Part shown: one piece after another, positions 25,742 through 34,565 of the stretch
How positions within the stretch are numbered: the stretch's first letter is position 1
Layout of the letters: each line of letters begins with the position of its first letter
DNA from: Pseudomonas sp. MF4836
GTDB taxonomy: Bacteria; Pseudomonadota; Gammaproteobacteria; Pseudomonadales; Pseudomonadaceae
Reading direction: 5' to 3'
Assembly (NCBI RefSeq): GCF_002018875.1
Contig: NZ_MVOL01000020.1
Coordinates: 1-64,000 of the forward strand
Length of the DNA: 64,000 nt
Position numbers and translations under genes: made by a program
The notes under the pieces: model-generated
Database searches by the model: none
Seen by the model: only the letters and a program-made list of their open reading frames with translations
Told to the model about the DNA's origin: nothing

Positions 25742-26314
25742 ATGGACAAGCATCACTACAGCCCACCCTTCAACTTCAACCGCTGGATCGACGAACACGC
25801 ACACCTGCTCAAGCCCCCCGTGGGCAACCGCCAGGTGTGGCAGGACGCCGATTTCATGGTCACGGTGGTCGGCGGCCCGAACCAGCGCACCGACTTTCAC
25901 GATGACCCGGTGGAGGAGTTTTTCTACCAGTTCCGGGGCAACGCCTACCTCAATATCTGGGACCGTGGGCGCTATGAGCGCATCGATCTGCGCGAGGGCG
26001 ATATCTACCTGATGGCGCCCCACGTCATCCACTCGCCCCAGCGCCCGGAGCCCGGCAGCCTGTGCCTGGTCATCGAGCGCCAGCGGCCCCAGGGCCTGCA
26101 TGACGCGCTGCAATGGTCGTGTGCCCATTGCGGCACCCTGATCAAGCGCTACGAGATGCAGTTGCAGAGCATCGTCCACGACCTGCCGCCGGTGTACGAA
26201 CAGTTCTACGCCACCAGCGACAGCGAGCGGCGCTGCAATGAATGCGGCGAAACCCACCCTGGCCGCGACTGGCAGACCTGGCACCGAACCCTCAACGCAG
26301 CGAAGCACCCATGA
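25742..26314 (+). CDS. nbaC: 3-hydroxyanthranilate 3,4-dioxygenase
   Basis: This 190-residue cupin enzyme opens the ring of 3-hydroxyanthranilate to 2-amino-3-carboxymuconate semialdehyde, using Fe2+ and O2. The iron ligands are H53, E59 and H97. The C-terminal rubredoxin-like iron site is present as Cys127-x2-Cys130 and Cys165-x2-Cys168, as in the bacterial homodimeric enzymes. Substrate-binding Arg49, Arg101 and Glu112 are also present. Its stop overlaps the decarboxylase start as ATGA. Confidence 0.95.
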   Translation: MDKHHYSPPFNFNRWIDEHAHLLKPPVGNRQVWQDADFMVTVVGGPNQRTDFHDDPVEEFFYQFRGNAYLNIWDRGRYERIDLREGDIYLMAPHVIHSPQRPEPGSLCLVIERQRPQGLHDALQWSCAHCGTLIKRYEMQLQSIVHDLPPVYEQFYATSDSERRCNECGETHPGRDWQTWHRTLNAAKHP

Positions 26315-27300
26315 AAATCGATATCCACTCGCACTTCTTCCCCCCCATCAGCCAGGCCGAGGCGGCTCGGCTCAACCCCGAGCGCGCGCCCTGGTTGCAG
26401 CGTGAGGGGCGCAAGGGCCAGATCATGGTCGGCGACAAGGCCTTTCGCCCGGTGCACGACGTGCTCTGGGACCCGCAGCGGCGCATCGAGCACCTCGACG
26501 AGCAAGGCCTGGACCAGCAGGTCATGTGCGCCACGCCGGTGATGTTTGCCTACGACGCGCCCATCGCCAAGGCCCTGCCCTGGGCCCAGTTGATGAACGA
26601 CCGCGCCCTGGAAATGACCGCCAGCGCTCCCGAGCGACTCAAGGTCCTGGCCCAGGTGCCACTGCAGGACCTCGACGCCGCCTGCCGCGAAGCCAGCCGG
26701 GCCAAGGCCTGTGGGCACGTCGGGGTGCAGATCGGCAACCATGTGGGCAACCATGATCTGGACCACGACAACCTGGTGAGCTTCCTCACTCACTGCGCCC
26801 ACGACAACATCCCGGTGCTGGTGCACCCCTGGGACATGATGGGCGGCGAACGCATGAAAAAATGGATGCTGCCGTGGCTGGTGGCGATGCCGGCGGAGAC
26901 CCAGTTGGGGATTCTATCGCTGATCCTGTCCGGGGCCTTCGAGCGCCTGCCCGAGTCGCTGCGCATCTGCTTCGCCCATGGTGGCGGCGGCTTTGCCTTT
27001 TTGCTGGGGCGGGTGGACAACGCCTGGCTGCACCGCGACATCGTGCGCGAGGACTGTCCGCAGTTGCCGTCGAGCTACGTCAAACGCTTCTTCGTCGACT
27101 CGGCGGTGTTCGACCCGGGCGCGCTCAAACTGCTGGTGGACGTGATGGGCAGCGACCGGGTGATGCTCGGTTCCGACTCGCCCTTCCCCCTCGGCGAGCA
27201 ACGCATCGGTGCCGGGGTCCTGGAACACCCGCAACTGGACCGCACCCAGCAGGCGCAGATCCTCGCCGGCAACGCCCAGGCCTTCTTCGACCTGCACTGA
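26311..27300 (+). CDS. nbaD: 2-amino-3-carboxymuconate-6-semialdehyde decarboxylase
   Basis: This 329-residue zinc amidohydrolase-superfamily enzyme decarboxylates the unstable dioxygenase product to 2-aminomuconate semialdehyde and so diverts it from quinolinate formation. Metal ligands are H6 and H8 (IHSHFFPP), H172 (VHPWDMM) and D289 (GSDSPFPLG), with H223 (FAHGGGG) as the catalytic His. Length agrees with the Pseudomonas fluorescens enzyme. It is the last gene of the tight cluster, and the transporter follows after 135 bases. Confidence 0.95.
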   Translation: MKIDIHSHFFPPISQAEAARLNPERAPWLQREGRKGQIMVGDKAFRPVHDVLWDPQRRIEHLDEQGLDQQVMCATPVMFAYDAPIAKALPWAQLMNDRALEMTASAPERLKVLAQVPLQDLDAACREASRAKACGHVGVQIGNHVGNHDLDHDNLVSFLTHCAHDNIPVLVHPWDMMGGERMKKWMLPWLVAMPAETQLGILSLILSGAFERLPESLRICFAHGGGGFAFLLGRVDNAWLHRDIVREDCPQLPSSYVKRFFVDSAVFDPGALKLLVDVMGSDRVMLGSDSPFPLGEQRIGAGVLEHPQLDRTQQAQILAGNAQAFFDLH

Positions 27301-27435
27301 TCCCTGGGCCCCGGCGGCCCACCCCCTGTCTGACGGCGCTGGTACAACGCGCCGGGCGTGCCCGGTAACGGGCGACTGTGGCCGCCAGACAGCTTCGCTG
27401 CGCTCAACTCCAACAACAATCACAAGGAGCAAGCC

Positions 27436-28773
27436 ATGTCCCACAGCACGCAAAACCTCACTGAACTGATCGACCAGAGCCCGCTCTCGCGTTTGCAGAT
27501 ACGGGTGCTGGTCCTGTGTTTCCTGGTGGTATTGTTGGACGGTTTCGACACCGCCGCCATCGGCTACATCGCCCCGGAACTCCTGCAAAGCTGGCACATC
27601 GAGCGTGCCCAACTGGCGCCGGTGTTTGGCGCCGGGCTGTTCGGCATGCTGCTGGGCAGCTTCTGCTTTGGCCCCCTGGCCGACCGCCATGGGCGCAAGA
27701 GCGTGCTGCTGGTGTGCGTGCTGATTTTCGCCCTCGGCACCCTGGCCTCGGCGCTCTCGCCGTCGGTGGAGGTGCTGGCGGTGTTGCGTTTTATCACCGG
27801 CATCGGCCTGGGCGGGGTGCTGCCCAACTGCATCACCCTGAGCTCCGAATACTCACCGGCGCGGCGGCGCATGCTGCTGGTCACCCTGAGTTATTCCGGG
27901 TTTACCCTGGGCCTGGCCCTGGGCGGCGCGGTGGCCGGGGTGCTGCTGCCCCTGGTGGGCTGGCAGGGCTTGCTGTTGATCGGTGGCCTGGCGCCGCTGC
28001 TGCTGTGGCCGGTGTTGTGGTTCGCCTTGCCCGAGTCGGTGTGTTTCATGGCCGACAGCCCGCGCCATCAGGCCGCGTTGCGGCGCACGGTGGAGTGCAT
28101 CAGCGGGCGCGAGGATTGGCACGGTGTGCGCTTTATCGGCGACGCCGCGCAACGCGCCGGGCACTCGTCGGTGGCGGCGCTGTTCAGCCAGGGCCAGATG
28201 GCCCGCACCCTGCTGCTGTGGCTGACCTTCTTCTGCTGCCTGTTTGTGTTCTACCTGCTGACCAACTGGCTGCCCACCGTGCTCCGCGGCAGCGGCTACA
28301 GCACGGCAAATGCGGCGCAGATCAGCGCGATGATTCCCCTGGGCGGAGTGCTCGGCGGGATCGCCATGGCCTTGCTGATGGACCGCCTGGGCGCCCTGCG
28401 CGTGCTGCCGCTGCTGTGCCTGACCGGCGCCGTGGCCCTGGCCTGCACCGGCAGCCAGTTGGAGCACGGCGCACGCTTGCTGGCGATCGTATTCCTGGCC
28501 GGTTTCAGCCTGACCGGGACCCTGAACAACCTCAGTGTCCTGGCCGCGACCCTGTACCCCACCCGCTCGCGCGCCACGGGCGTCAGCTGGGCACTGGCCG
28601 CCGGGCGCGCCGGCTCGATCATCGGCTCGATGCTCGGCGGCTGGATCTTCAGCAGCGCGGGCGACCTGCCGCAGTTCTTTATCTGGATCGCGGTGCCGGT
28701 GCTGATCGCCAGCCTGGCGCTGATGCTGATGAACAGCCAGGGCCGGCACCAGGAGGCGCCGGTCGAGAGCTGA
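27436..28773 (+). CDS. MFS transporter, aromatic acid:H+ symporter (AAHS) type
   Basis: This 445-residue, 12-helix permease has the AAHS hallmark LDGFDTAAIGYIAPEL in helix 1 and the loop motif GPLADRHGRKS. PcaK, BenK and MhpT are relatives. Being downstream of the 3-hydroxyanthranilate genes, it probably imports 3-hydroxyanthranilate or a related aminobenzoate, which is inference. ATG 27436 follows ACAAGGAGC. A terminator lies 27 bases after its stop. Confidence 0.88.
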   Translation: MSHSTQNLTELIDQSPLSRLQIRVLVLCFLVVLLDGFDTAAIGYIAPELLQSWHIERAQLAPVFGAGLFGMLLGSFCFGPLADRHGRKSVLLVCVLIFALGTLASALSPSVEVLAVLRFITGIGLGGVLPNCITLSSEYSPARRRMLLVTLSYSGFTLGLALGGAVAGVLLPLVGWQGLLLIGGLAPLLLWPVLWFALPESVCFMADSPRHQAALRRTVECISGREDWHGVRFIGDAAQRAGHSSVAALFSQGQMARTLLLWLTFFCCLFVFYLLTNWLPTVLRGSGYSTANAAQISAMIPLGGVLGGIAMALLMDRLGALRVLPLLCLTGAVALACTGSQLEHGARLLAIVFLAGFSLTGTLNNLSVLAATLYPTRSRATGVSWALAAGRAGSIIGSMLGGWIFSSAGDLPQFFIWIAVPVLIASLALMLMNSQGRHQEAPVES

Positions 28774-28799
28774 TGGCCAGGTATTGCTGAACCTGAACG

Positions 28800-28840
28800 A
28801 AAAAATGCCGCTGCGCCCAACAGGCCCAGCGGCATTTTTT
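28800..28840. terminator. Bidirectional intrinsic terminator
   Basis: ATGCCGCTG and CAGCGGCAT pair over 9 bp around a 13-base loop and are flanked by A6 on the left and T6 on the right. It sits between the convergent MFS and OprD genes and can end transcription from both sides. Confidence 0.88.
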
Positions 28841-28854
28841 ATGCGGCAACCGGC

Positions 28855-30183
28855 TTAGAAAATATCCAGCGGGTAGTCGGTGATCAGGCGGAACTCATCG
28901 ATATTGCCCTCGCCCTGGGCCGCATTGGCGCGGTGCCAGGTTTGCCGCAGGCGCAGGCTCAGGTCCTTGAGCGGGCCGCTCTGCACCACGTAACGGGCTT
29001 CGAGGTTGGTCTCGCGGTGGGTGCCGTCCTTGCCGTAGAAACCAGCGTAGGGGCTGACCACCGGCATGTGCGTACCGTCGATGCCGGAGCCGCGCAGGTA
29101 GCGCGCCATCAGCTTCAGGCCCGGTACGCCGTAGCTGTCCATCGCCAGGTCGTAGCGCAATTGCCAGGAGCGTTCGTTGGGGCCGTTGAAGTCCGAATAC
29201 TGCGCCGAGTTCGGCAGATAGATCGACGCCCCCTGGTCGCGGCCATTGCGCCCGTTGCGGTCGATATCGCCCACCCCGAGGTAGTCGAACGGCGTGTTGC
29301 CATCCACATTCTGCAGGGCCAGGGTCAGGCGATGGGCGCCCAGGCCGTAGAACACCGATGCGCCAAGGGTGGTGTTGTCGATGGCCCCGGCCTTGGCCTG
29401 CCCGGTGTCGACGGTGCGGTACAAGTTCAGGTCGAAGCCCACTTGCTGGCGATCGTCCAGGTCGGTACTGCCGTTGAAGTTGGCGTAGTACTGGTTCCAG
29501 ATGTCTGCAAAGCGTGCGGTGTACAGGCTGGCACCGAGCTTGTCGCTGAACTGGTAGTCGGCGCCCAGGTAGTCCACCGACGGCGTGGTGACCCCGGCGT
29601 AGAACGCCCAGAGATCACCGTCACTGTTGGTGGTGACGTGGCCGCTGGCCGAGGTGAAGTGCCCGGCCCGCAGCTTCAGGCCTTGCACTTCCCGGCTGTC
29701 GAGGGCAAAGCCGGTGGCGGCCTGGGGAATCAGGCGGTTGTGGCCGACGGCGAACACCGGGGTGTCCACCGACTGCTCGCCGTAACGCAGCACGGTCTCG
29801 GAAATCCGCAGCTTGAGCGCCGCGCCACCCTTGGAGTATTCGTCCGCCGGCTTGCCGTTATCGTGCACCGGCAGGTTGTAGGTGCCGATCTTGCCGCCCG
29901 AGGCATCCAGCTTCAGGCCCAGGGTGCCGAAGGCATCGACCCCGACCCCGACCGTGCCTTGGGTAAAGCCGGAACTGAAACGCGCGATAAAGCCCTGGGT
30001 CCAGTCTTTGCGGTCGCGGCGCCCGTCCTGGATGCTGCGGTTGAGGTAGTAGTTGCGGCTGAGCAGGGTCAGGTGGCTGTCTTCGATAAAGCCGCTTTCG
30101 CCCTCGCCAGCCGCGGCCGCCAACGGCAGCGAGCACAGCAGGGGCAGCAGCAACAGGGTATGGGGATGGGTTGGTTGACGCAT
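28855..30183 (-). CDS. OprD family outer membrane porin
   Basis: This 442-residue precursor has a signal peptide (residues 1-25 ending AAAAGE) and an 18-strand-type barrel. Family patterns include FIEDSHLTLLSRNYYLNR at the N-terminus, DWTQGFIARFSSGFTQGTVGVGVD, and a C-terminal Phe. OprD channels take up basic amino acids (OccD) or carboxylates (OccK). Its position beside kynureninase and the aromatic permease suggests uptake of an aromatic acid or kynurenine-like solute. Confidence 0.9.
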   Translation of the reverse strand: MRQPTHPHTLLLLPLLCSLPLAAAAGEGESGFIEDSHLTLLSRNYYLNRSIQDGRRDRKDWTQGFIARFSSGFTQGTVGVGVDAFGTLGLKLDASGGKIGTYNLPVHDNGKPADEYSKGGAALKLRISETVLRYGEQSVDTPVFAVGHNRLIPQAATGFALDSREVQGLKLRAGHFTSASGHVTTNSDGDLWAFYAGVTTPSVDYLGADYQFSDKLGASLYTARFADIWNQYYANFNGSTDLDDRQQVGFDLNLYRTVDTGQAKAGAIDNTTLGASVFYGLGAHRLTLALQNVDGNTPFDYLGVGDIDRNGRNGRDQGASIYLPNSAQYSDFNGPNERSWQLRYDLAMDSYGVPGLKLMARYLRGSGIDGTHMPVVSPYAGFYGKDGTHRETNLEARYVVQSGPLKDLSLRLRQTWHRANAAQGEGNIDEFRLITDYPLDIF

Positions 30184-30317
30184 GGGTGCCTCTTTTCTTG
30201 TTGTTGTAATAAGCCTGCACGCGCCATCGCGCACAGCCGTGAGCCCAAGCCGATAAGCGGCCCGGAACGGTCCAGGGGGGTCAGGGTGAAGGTGGGGCCG
30301 TGTCCGGCCCCGGGTAC

Positions 30318-31733
30318 TCAGTGACGGATCGGCAACGGCTTGGGGGCGTCTGCAATGAGGGGCGCCTTGTGCCGGAAACGCAGGAAGTAAATCAGCAGGA
30401 TCACCCCCAGGAACGGCAGGCCGATCCACAGGGTCAATTCGAACTCGGCGGTGAACAGCGTGGTGACCATCACCGCCAGCATCAGCAGCAAACCGCCGAG
30501 GCTGGTCCAGGGGTAGCCCCAGAGTTTGAACGCCAGCGGCTGGACGCCCTGTTGCCGACGAAAGAACAGGTGGGTAAGGAAGATCCCGGCCCAGGTGAAC
30601 ATCGCGCCGAACATGGCAATCGACATCATCAGGGTGAAGGCCTTGTCGGCGTATGCCAGGTAGAGCAAGGTCGCCAGGGCAATCCCCAGGGACGACAGCA
30701 GCAGCGCCGGCAACGGCACGCCCTTGTCGCTGAGCTTGCCGAACACCGCCGGGGCCTGGCCGGCGCGCGACAGGCTGAACATCAGCCGGGTGGTGATGTA
30801 CAGCTGGCTGTTCATCGCCGACAGCGCGGCAATCAGGATCACCGCGTTGAACACCGCGCCCGCATAGGGAATGCCGGTGGCCGCCATCACCGTGACGAAC
30901 GGGCTTTCGCCACCGCTGTTTTTGCCCCAGGGCACAATGGCCAGGACCAGCGCGATGGTCAGCAGGTAGAACACCACCAGCCGCACCACGGTAATGCGAA
31001 AGGCACGGGTCACGGCCTGTTGCGGGTCCTTGGCCTCGCCGGCGGCGACCGCGATCATCTCGATGCTCAGGTAACTGAAGAACGCCACGATCACCGCCAC
31101 CCAGGTGCCCCACAGGCCATTGGGGAAGAACCCGCGGTCATTGCTGTAGTTGGCAAAGCCGATGCTCGATTGGGCCGGGGCGTCGAACACCACCCAGGCG
31201 CCGAGCAGGATAAAACCGACGATGGCGCACAGCTTGAGCAAGGAAAAAACATACTCGATGCTGCCGAACACTTTGACGCTGAAGGCGTTGGCCAGAATCA
31301 GCGCCATCGAGAAGGTGACCATCCAGTAGCCACCCGGCACCTCGGGGTACCAGTACTTCATGTACATCGCCGCCGCGGTGATTTCGGTGCCCACGGCAAA
31401 CACGATGGAGGCCCAGTAGGCATAGCGGATGGCGAAGCCGAACCAGGGCGCGACGTAGAACTCGGCGAACGAGCCGAACGAACCCGAGGTCGGGTGGCGC
31501 ACGGTCATTTCCGCCAGGCAGCCCATCAGCAGCAGCGCGATCACCGCGCCGATGCCGTAGCTGATCAGCACGCTGGGGCCGGCAAAGCCGATGGCGAAAC
31601 CACTGCCCAGGAACAGCCCGGTACCAATGGCGCCACCGATGGCGATCATCGACAGCTGGCCACTGGTCAGGCTCTGCTTGAGGCCTTTTTCGCGGTCTGA
31701 AACCTGTTCGAATGTGCGTGTTGTTTTTGTCAT
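30318..31733 (-). CDS. Amino-acid permease (APC superfamily, AAT type)
   Basis: This 471-residue, 12-helix inner membrane permease starts TKTTRTFEQVSDREKGLKQ. It has the family signature SMIAIGGAIGTGLFLGSGFAI in helix 1, and SFAEFYVAPWFGFAIRYAYW. Relatives carry proline, GABA or aromatic amino acids. The ATG at 31733 is preferred over 31742 because GGAG is better spaced. It lies 32 bases behind kynU on the same strand, so it is co-transcribed and could import tryptophan or kynurenine; the substrate is inferred. Confidence 0.88.
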   Translation of the reverse strand: MTKTTRTFEQVSDREKGLKQSLTSGQLSMIAIGGAIGTGLFLGSGFAIGFAGPSVLISYGIGAVIALLLMGCLAEMTVRHPTSGSFGSFAEFYVAPWFGFAIRYAYWASIVFAVGTEITAAAMYMKYWYPEVPGGYWMVTFSMALILANAFSVKVFGSIEYVFSLLKLCAIVGFILLGAWVVFDAPAQSSIGFANYSNDRGFFPNGLWGTWVAVIVAFFSYLSIEMIAVAAGEAKDPQQAVTRAFRITVVRLVVFYLLTIALVLAIVPWGKNSGGESPFVTVMAATGIPYAGAVFNAVILIAALSAMNSQLYITTRLMFSLSRAGQAPAVFGKLSDKGVPLPALLLSSLGIALATLLYLAYADKAFTLMMSIAMFGAMFTWAGIFLTHLFFRRQQGVQPLAFKLWGYPWTSLGGLLLMLAVMVTTLFTAEFELTLWIGLPFLGVILLIYFLRFRHKAPLIADAPKPLPIRH

Positions 31734-31765
31734 GACATTCATGCTCCAGGGCTTGGCGTGGGAAC

Positions 31766-33013
31766 TCAGGTCACCGATTTACGGGCAAGGAATTCCGGGC
31801 GATCCCATTCTTGTTGTTCAAGGATGTGTTTGAGGGCGGCCACGGCATCCCAGACATCCTGGTAACCGTTGTAGAGCGGCGCGAAACCGAAGCGCAAAAG
31901 GTCCGGCGCGCGGAAGTCGCCGATGATGCCGCGCGCGATCAGTGCCTGCATCACCGCGTAGGCCTGGGCATGGGCCAGGGACACCTGGCTGCCGCGCTGC
32001 CCGGCCTCGCGCGGGCTGCGCAGCTCCACACCGAGCCCGCCCAGGTGCTGATCGCAGAGTTCGATGAACAGGTCGCCCAGGGCTTCGCTCTTGGCCCGCA
32101 GGGCGCTCATGTCGACGTCGTCGAACACCTCCAGCGCGGCCTCCAGGGCCAATACCCCGAGTTGCGGCGCGGTGCCCACCAGCATGCGGTCGATGGTCGG
32201 GTGCGGGACGTAGTCGTGGGTGAAATCAAAAGGCTTGGCGTGGCCGTGCCAACCGGTGAGCGGCTGGCGCACCTGGGGAATATGGCGTTCGGCGACAAAC
32301 ACGAATGCCGGCGCTCCCGGGCCACCGTTGAGGTATTTGTAACCACAGCCCACGGCGAAGTCGGCGCCGGCCTGGTTCAGCTCGATGGGCATGGCCCCGG
32401 CCGAGTGGCACAGGTCCCAGACCACCAGCACCCCAAGCTCGTGGGCACGGGCGGTAATGGCCGCCATGTCGTAGCGGCGCCCGGACTTGAAGTTGACGTG
32501 GGTCAGCGAGAGGATCGCCACGTCTTCGCCAAGGGCGTCCAGCACCTGTTCCGGCTCCACGCAGCGCAACTCGCAGGCGGTCAGCTCGGCCACGCCCTGG
32601 GCGATGTACACGTCGGAGGGGAAGTTGCCGCGCTCGGCCAGAATCACCTTGCGCCCCGGCTGCATGCGCAGGGCCGCCACCAGCACCTTGAACAGGTTGA
32701 TCGAGGTCGAATCGGCGACGATCACCTCATGCCCCTGGGCTCCGATCAGCCGGGCGATTTTGGCGCCGGTGCGCTGCGGCGCCGGGTACCAGTCGGCATC
32801 GTTCCAGGACCGGATCAGGCCCTGGGCCCACTCCTGGCGCAAGACCTTGTCCATGCGCTCGGGCACATGGGCCGGCATCGCGCCAATGGAGTTGCCATCG
32901 AAGTAGATCTGGTCCCTGGGCAAATCAAAACGTGCGCGAAAACGCCTGAGTTCATCCACCTGGTCAAGATGAACGCAATAATCGCGCGTACGGAGCGGGG
33001 TCGAGCTGGACAT
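31766..33013 (-). CDS. kynU: Kynureninase
   Basis: This 415-residue PLP enzyme cleaves kynurenine to anthranilate and alanine, or 3-hydroxykynurenine to 3-hydroxyanthranilate. The PLP lysine lies in GCGYKYLNGGPG. Other family motifs are YFDGNSIGAMP, DSTSINLFK, ILSLTHVNFKSGRRYD and WDLCHSAGAMP. ATG 33013 follows GAGGGATC. The gene is near the 3-hydroxyanthranilate operon but on the opposite strand, forming a unit with the permease. It supplies the ring substrate if 3-hydroxykynurenine is available. Confidence 0.95.
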   Translation of the reverse strand: MSSSTPLRTRDYCVHLDQVDELRRFRARFDLPRDQIYFDGNSIGAMPAHVPERMDKVLRQEWAQGLIRSWNDADWYPAPQRTGAKIARLIGAQGHEVIVADSTSINLFKVLVAALRMQPGRKVILAERGNFPSDVYIAQGVAELTACELRCVEPEQVLDALGEDVAILSLTHVNFKSGRRYDMAAITARAHELGVLVVWDLCHSAGAMPIELNQAGADFAVGCGYKYLNGGPGAPAFVFVAERHIPQVRQPLTGWHGHAKPFDFTHDYVPHPTIDRMLVGTAPQLGVLALEAALEVFDDVDMSALRAKSEALGDLFIELCDQHLGGLGVELRSPREAGQRGSQVSLAHAQAYAVMQALIARGIIGDFRAPDLLRFGFAPLYNGYQDVWDAVAALKHILEQQEWDRPEFLARKSVT

Positions 33014-33190
33014 ACGGATCCCTCGGGGCATTGTTCTTATTAGTCGGTGCGGCAGACAGCCCACAGACGCCCGCGGATCCTAACTCCGGCATCCATTACC
33101 CGATAATAGAAAAGGTGACCCTGGGTATTCCAAATCGACATAGATATCGCAAGCGCTGCAGCCCTCGCGAACACCCCGCGGGGAAACCCC

Positions 33191-33230
33191 CTGTAGCCGC
33201 TCGGGCCGCGTTTGGACGCTGGCCCGTGAG
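33191..33230. repeat. Partial GTAGCCGC-type repeat
   Basis: CTGTAGCCGCTCGGGCCGCG followed after ten bases by GGCCCG gives a CGGGCC/GGCCCG hairpin like one half of the repeat at 16722. It lies downstream of the oxidoreductase gene and upstream of kynU, in a 231-base gap that otherwise shows only likely promoter sequence for kynU. Confidence 0.5.
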
Positions 33231-33244
33231 GACGCCGTGGCGCA

Positions 33245-34201
33245 TCAAGGCACGAGGATTATTTTCTCGCTGGTGCCTTGGTTGACCTGGGCGTAGCGCT
33301 CCAGCCCCTGTTCCAGGGGCGCTTCTACCAGGCCTTCGGGCAATGGCAGCAAGCCTTGATCGAAGAACCGACCAAACTGCTCCAGCATCAGGGCGCAGGC
33401 GTCGACGCCGTACAGCAGAGAGTTGATCCCCACCAGCGAGCCGCCCCGCCGGTACAGGGCCAGGGCCGGCAGTTGCACGTGGCCGTCGACCGGTGCGGCG
33501 ATGATCGCGATGCGGCCAAACGGGGCCAGGGCCGGCACCGCGGCCGGCAACCAGAAGCCGGTGGTGTCGAAAATCACCTCGGCACCGCCGCTGTAGAGGT
33601 CATTGACCTGCGCCGCCAAGGCTTCGGACTCGGTCAATTGCAAGGTGGCATACCCCTGGGCCCGCAGCGCCTCGGCCTGCTCGGGTCGACGCACCGCCGC
33701 CAGTACCTGGGCACCGCTGACCTTGGCCAGGGCCAGGGCCGCAGTGGCCACGGCACCACCGCCGATCACCAGCAGACGCGTACCCGAGCCCACCTGGCTG
33801 CGTTGCAAGGCATCCCAGGCTGTGGTGTACGGCACCCCCAGGCTGGCGGCCTGGGCAAAACTCAGGTGCCGGGGTTTAGGCGCCACGCCCTTGGCCGACA
33901 ACACCACGTACTCGGCATGGCAGCCATCGGCGAAAAAACCCAGTTCCTTGCCGGTGCCCCAGACTTCCTGCCCCAGCAGCGCCTGCGGCCCGTCCACCAC
34001 CACCCCGGCAAAATCGCGCCCGGGGATGCGCGGCAAGGTGGTGTAGGGAAAGCGCCCCAGCACGTTCTTCACATCACTGGGGTTGAGGCCCGCCGCCTTG
34101 ATCTGCACCAACACCTGCTCGGCGCCCGGCACCGGAGTCGGCACCTCGACCGATTGCAGCGCCGCGAGGTCACCGGTACGGGAAAATTGCAGTGCTTTCA
34201 T
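33245..34201 (-). CDS. Zinc-independent quinone-oxidoreductase-like MDR enzyme
   Basis: This 318-residue medium-chain dehydrogenase/reductase starts MKALQFSRTGDLAALQ. It contains LNPSDVKNVLGRFPYTTLPRIPGRDFAG in the GroES-like domain and a Rossmann segment VIGGGAVATAALALAKVSGA. It lacks the structural zinc cysteines, which fits the quinone oxidoreductase branch. ATG 34201 is chosen because GGATGAAG precedes it and family members begin MKAL; an in-frame ATG at 34213 is the alternative. It is followed upstream by XapX and AraC genes on the same strand. Confidence 0.85.
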   Translation of the reverse strand: MKALQFSRTGDLAALQSVEVPTPVPGAEQVLVQIKAAGLNPSDVKNVLGRFPYTTLPRIPGRDFAGVVVDGPQALLGQEVWGTGKELGFFADGCHAEYVVLSAKGVAPKPRHLSFAQAASLGVPYTTAWDALQRSQVGSGTRLLVIGGGAVATAALALAKVSGAQVLAAVRRPEQAEALRAQGYATLQLTESEALAAQVNDLYSGGAEVIFDTTGFWLPAAVPALAPFGRIAIIAAPVDGHVQLPALALYRRGGSLVGINSLLYGVDACALMLEQFGRFFDQGLLPLPEGLVEAPLEQGLERYAQVNQGTSEKIILVP

Positions 34202-34231
34202 AAGTGTCTTCATCCAACTGAGTAAGGGGTT

Positions 34232-34405
34232 TCAGGACCACCAGCCACTGAGCCACTGCCGCCCGATGGGCCACAGCTGCTCCCCGGCCAACATGCCGAG
34301 CAGGCCCACCAGGGCGATGGCCGGAGGTGCCGGAGAACGAACGTTCAGGGCGCCATAGAGCAAGCCGACACCCAGGCCGATGGCCAGGGAAATGAGGTAA
34401 CTCAT
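34232..34405 (-). CDS. XapX domain small membrane protein
   Basis: This 57-residue protein (start MSYLISLAIGLGVGLLYG) has two hydrophobic segments and the family pattern SPAPPAIALVGLLGMLAGE. XapX proteins are small membrane proteins of unknown function, often next to oxidoreductases and regulators. GGAG precedes ATG 34405. It lies 30 bases upstream of the oxidoreductase gene on the same strand. Confidence 0.85.
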   Translation of the reverse strand: MSYLISLAIGLGVGLLYGALNVRSPAPPAIALVGLLGMLAGEQLWPIGRQWLSGWWS

Positions 34406-34565
34406 GACAGACTCCATGGGGGGCGGGAGTGATTGGGCATGCCGCGAGTGTAGGCAGGTGCCGCCCGGGCGATCGGTCAAGGGCTTCTGAATTTCGGCCA
34501 AGATGAGGCGCGACACCGGGTCGACGCACGGCCATCGCCAGCGCCCTTGCCCTGCCCCGGCGCTG

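Noticed and set aside
28933..30324. Long plus-strand frame over the oprD gene
   Set aside because: The OprD barrel on the minus strand is unmistakable. The plus-strand product has only shadow composition.
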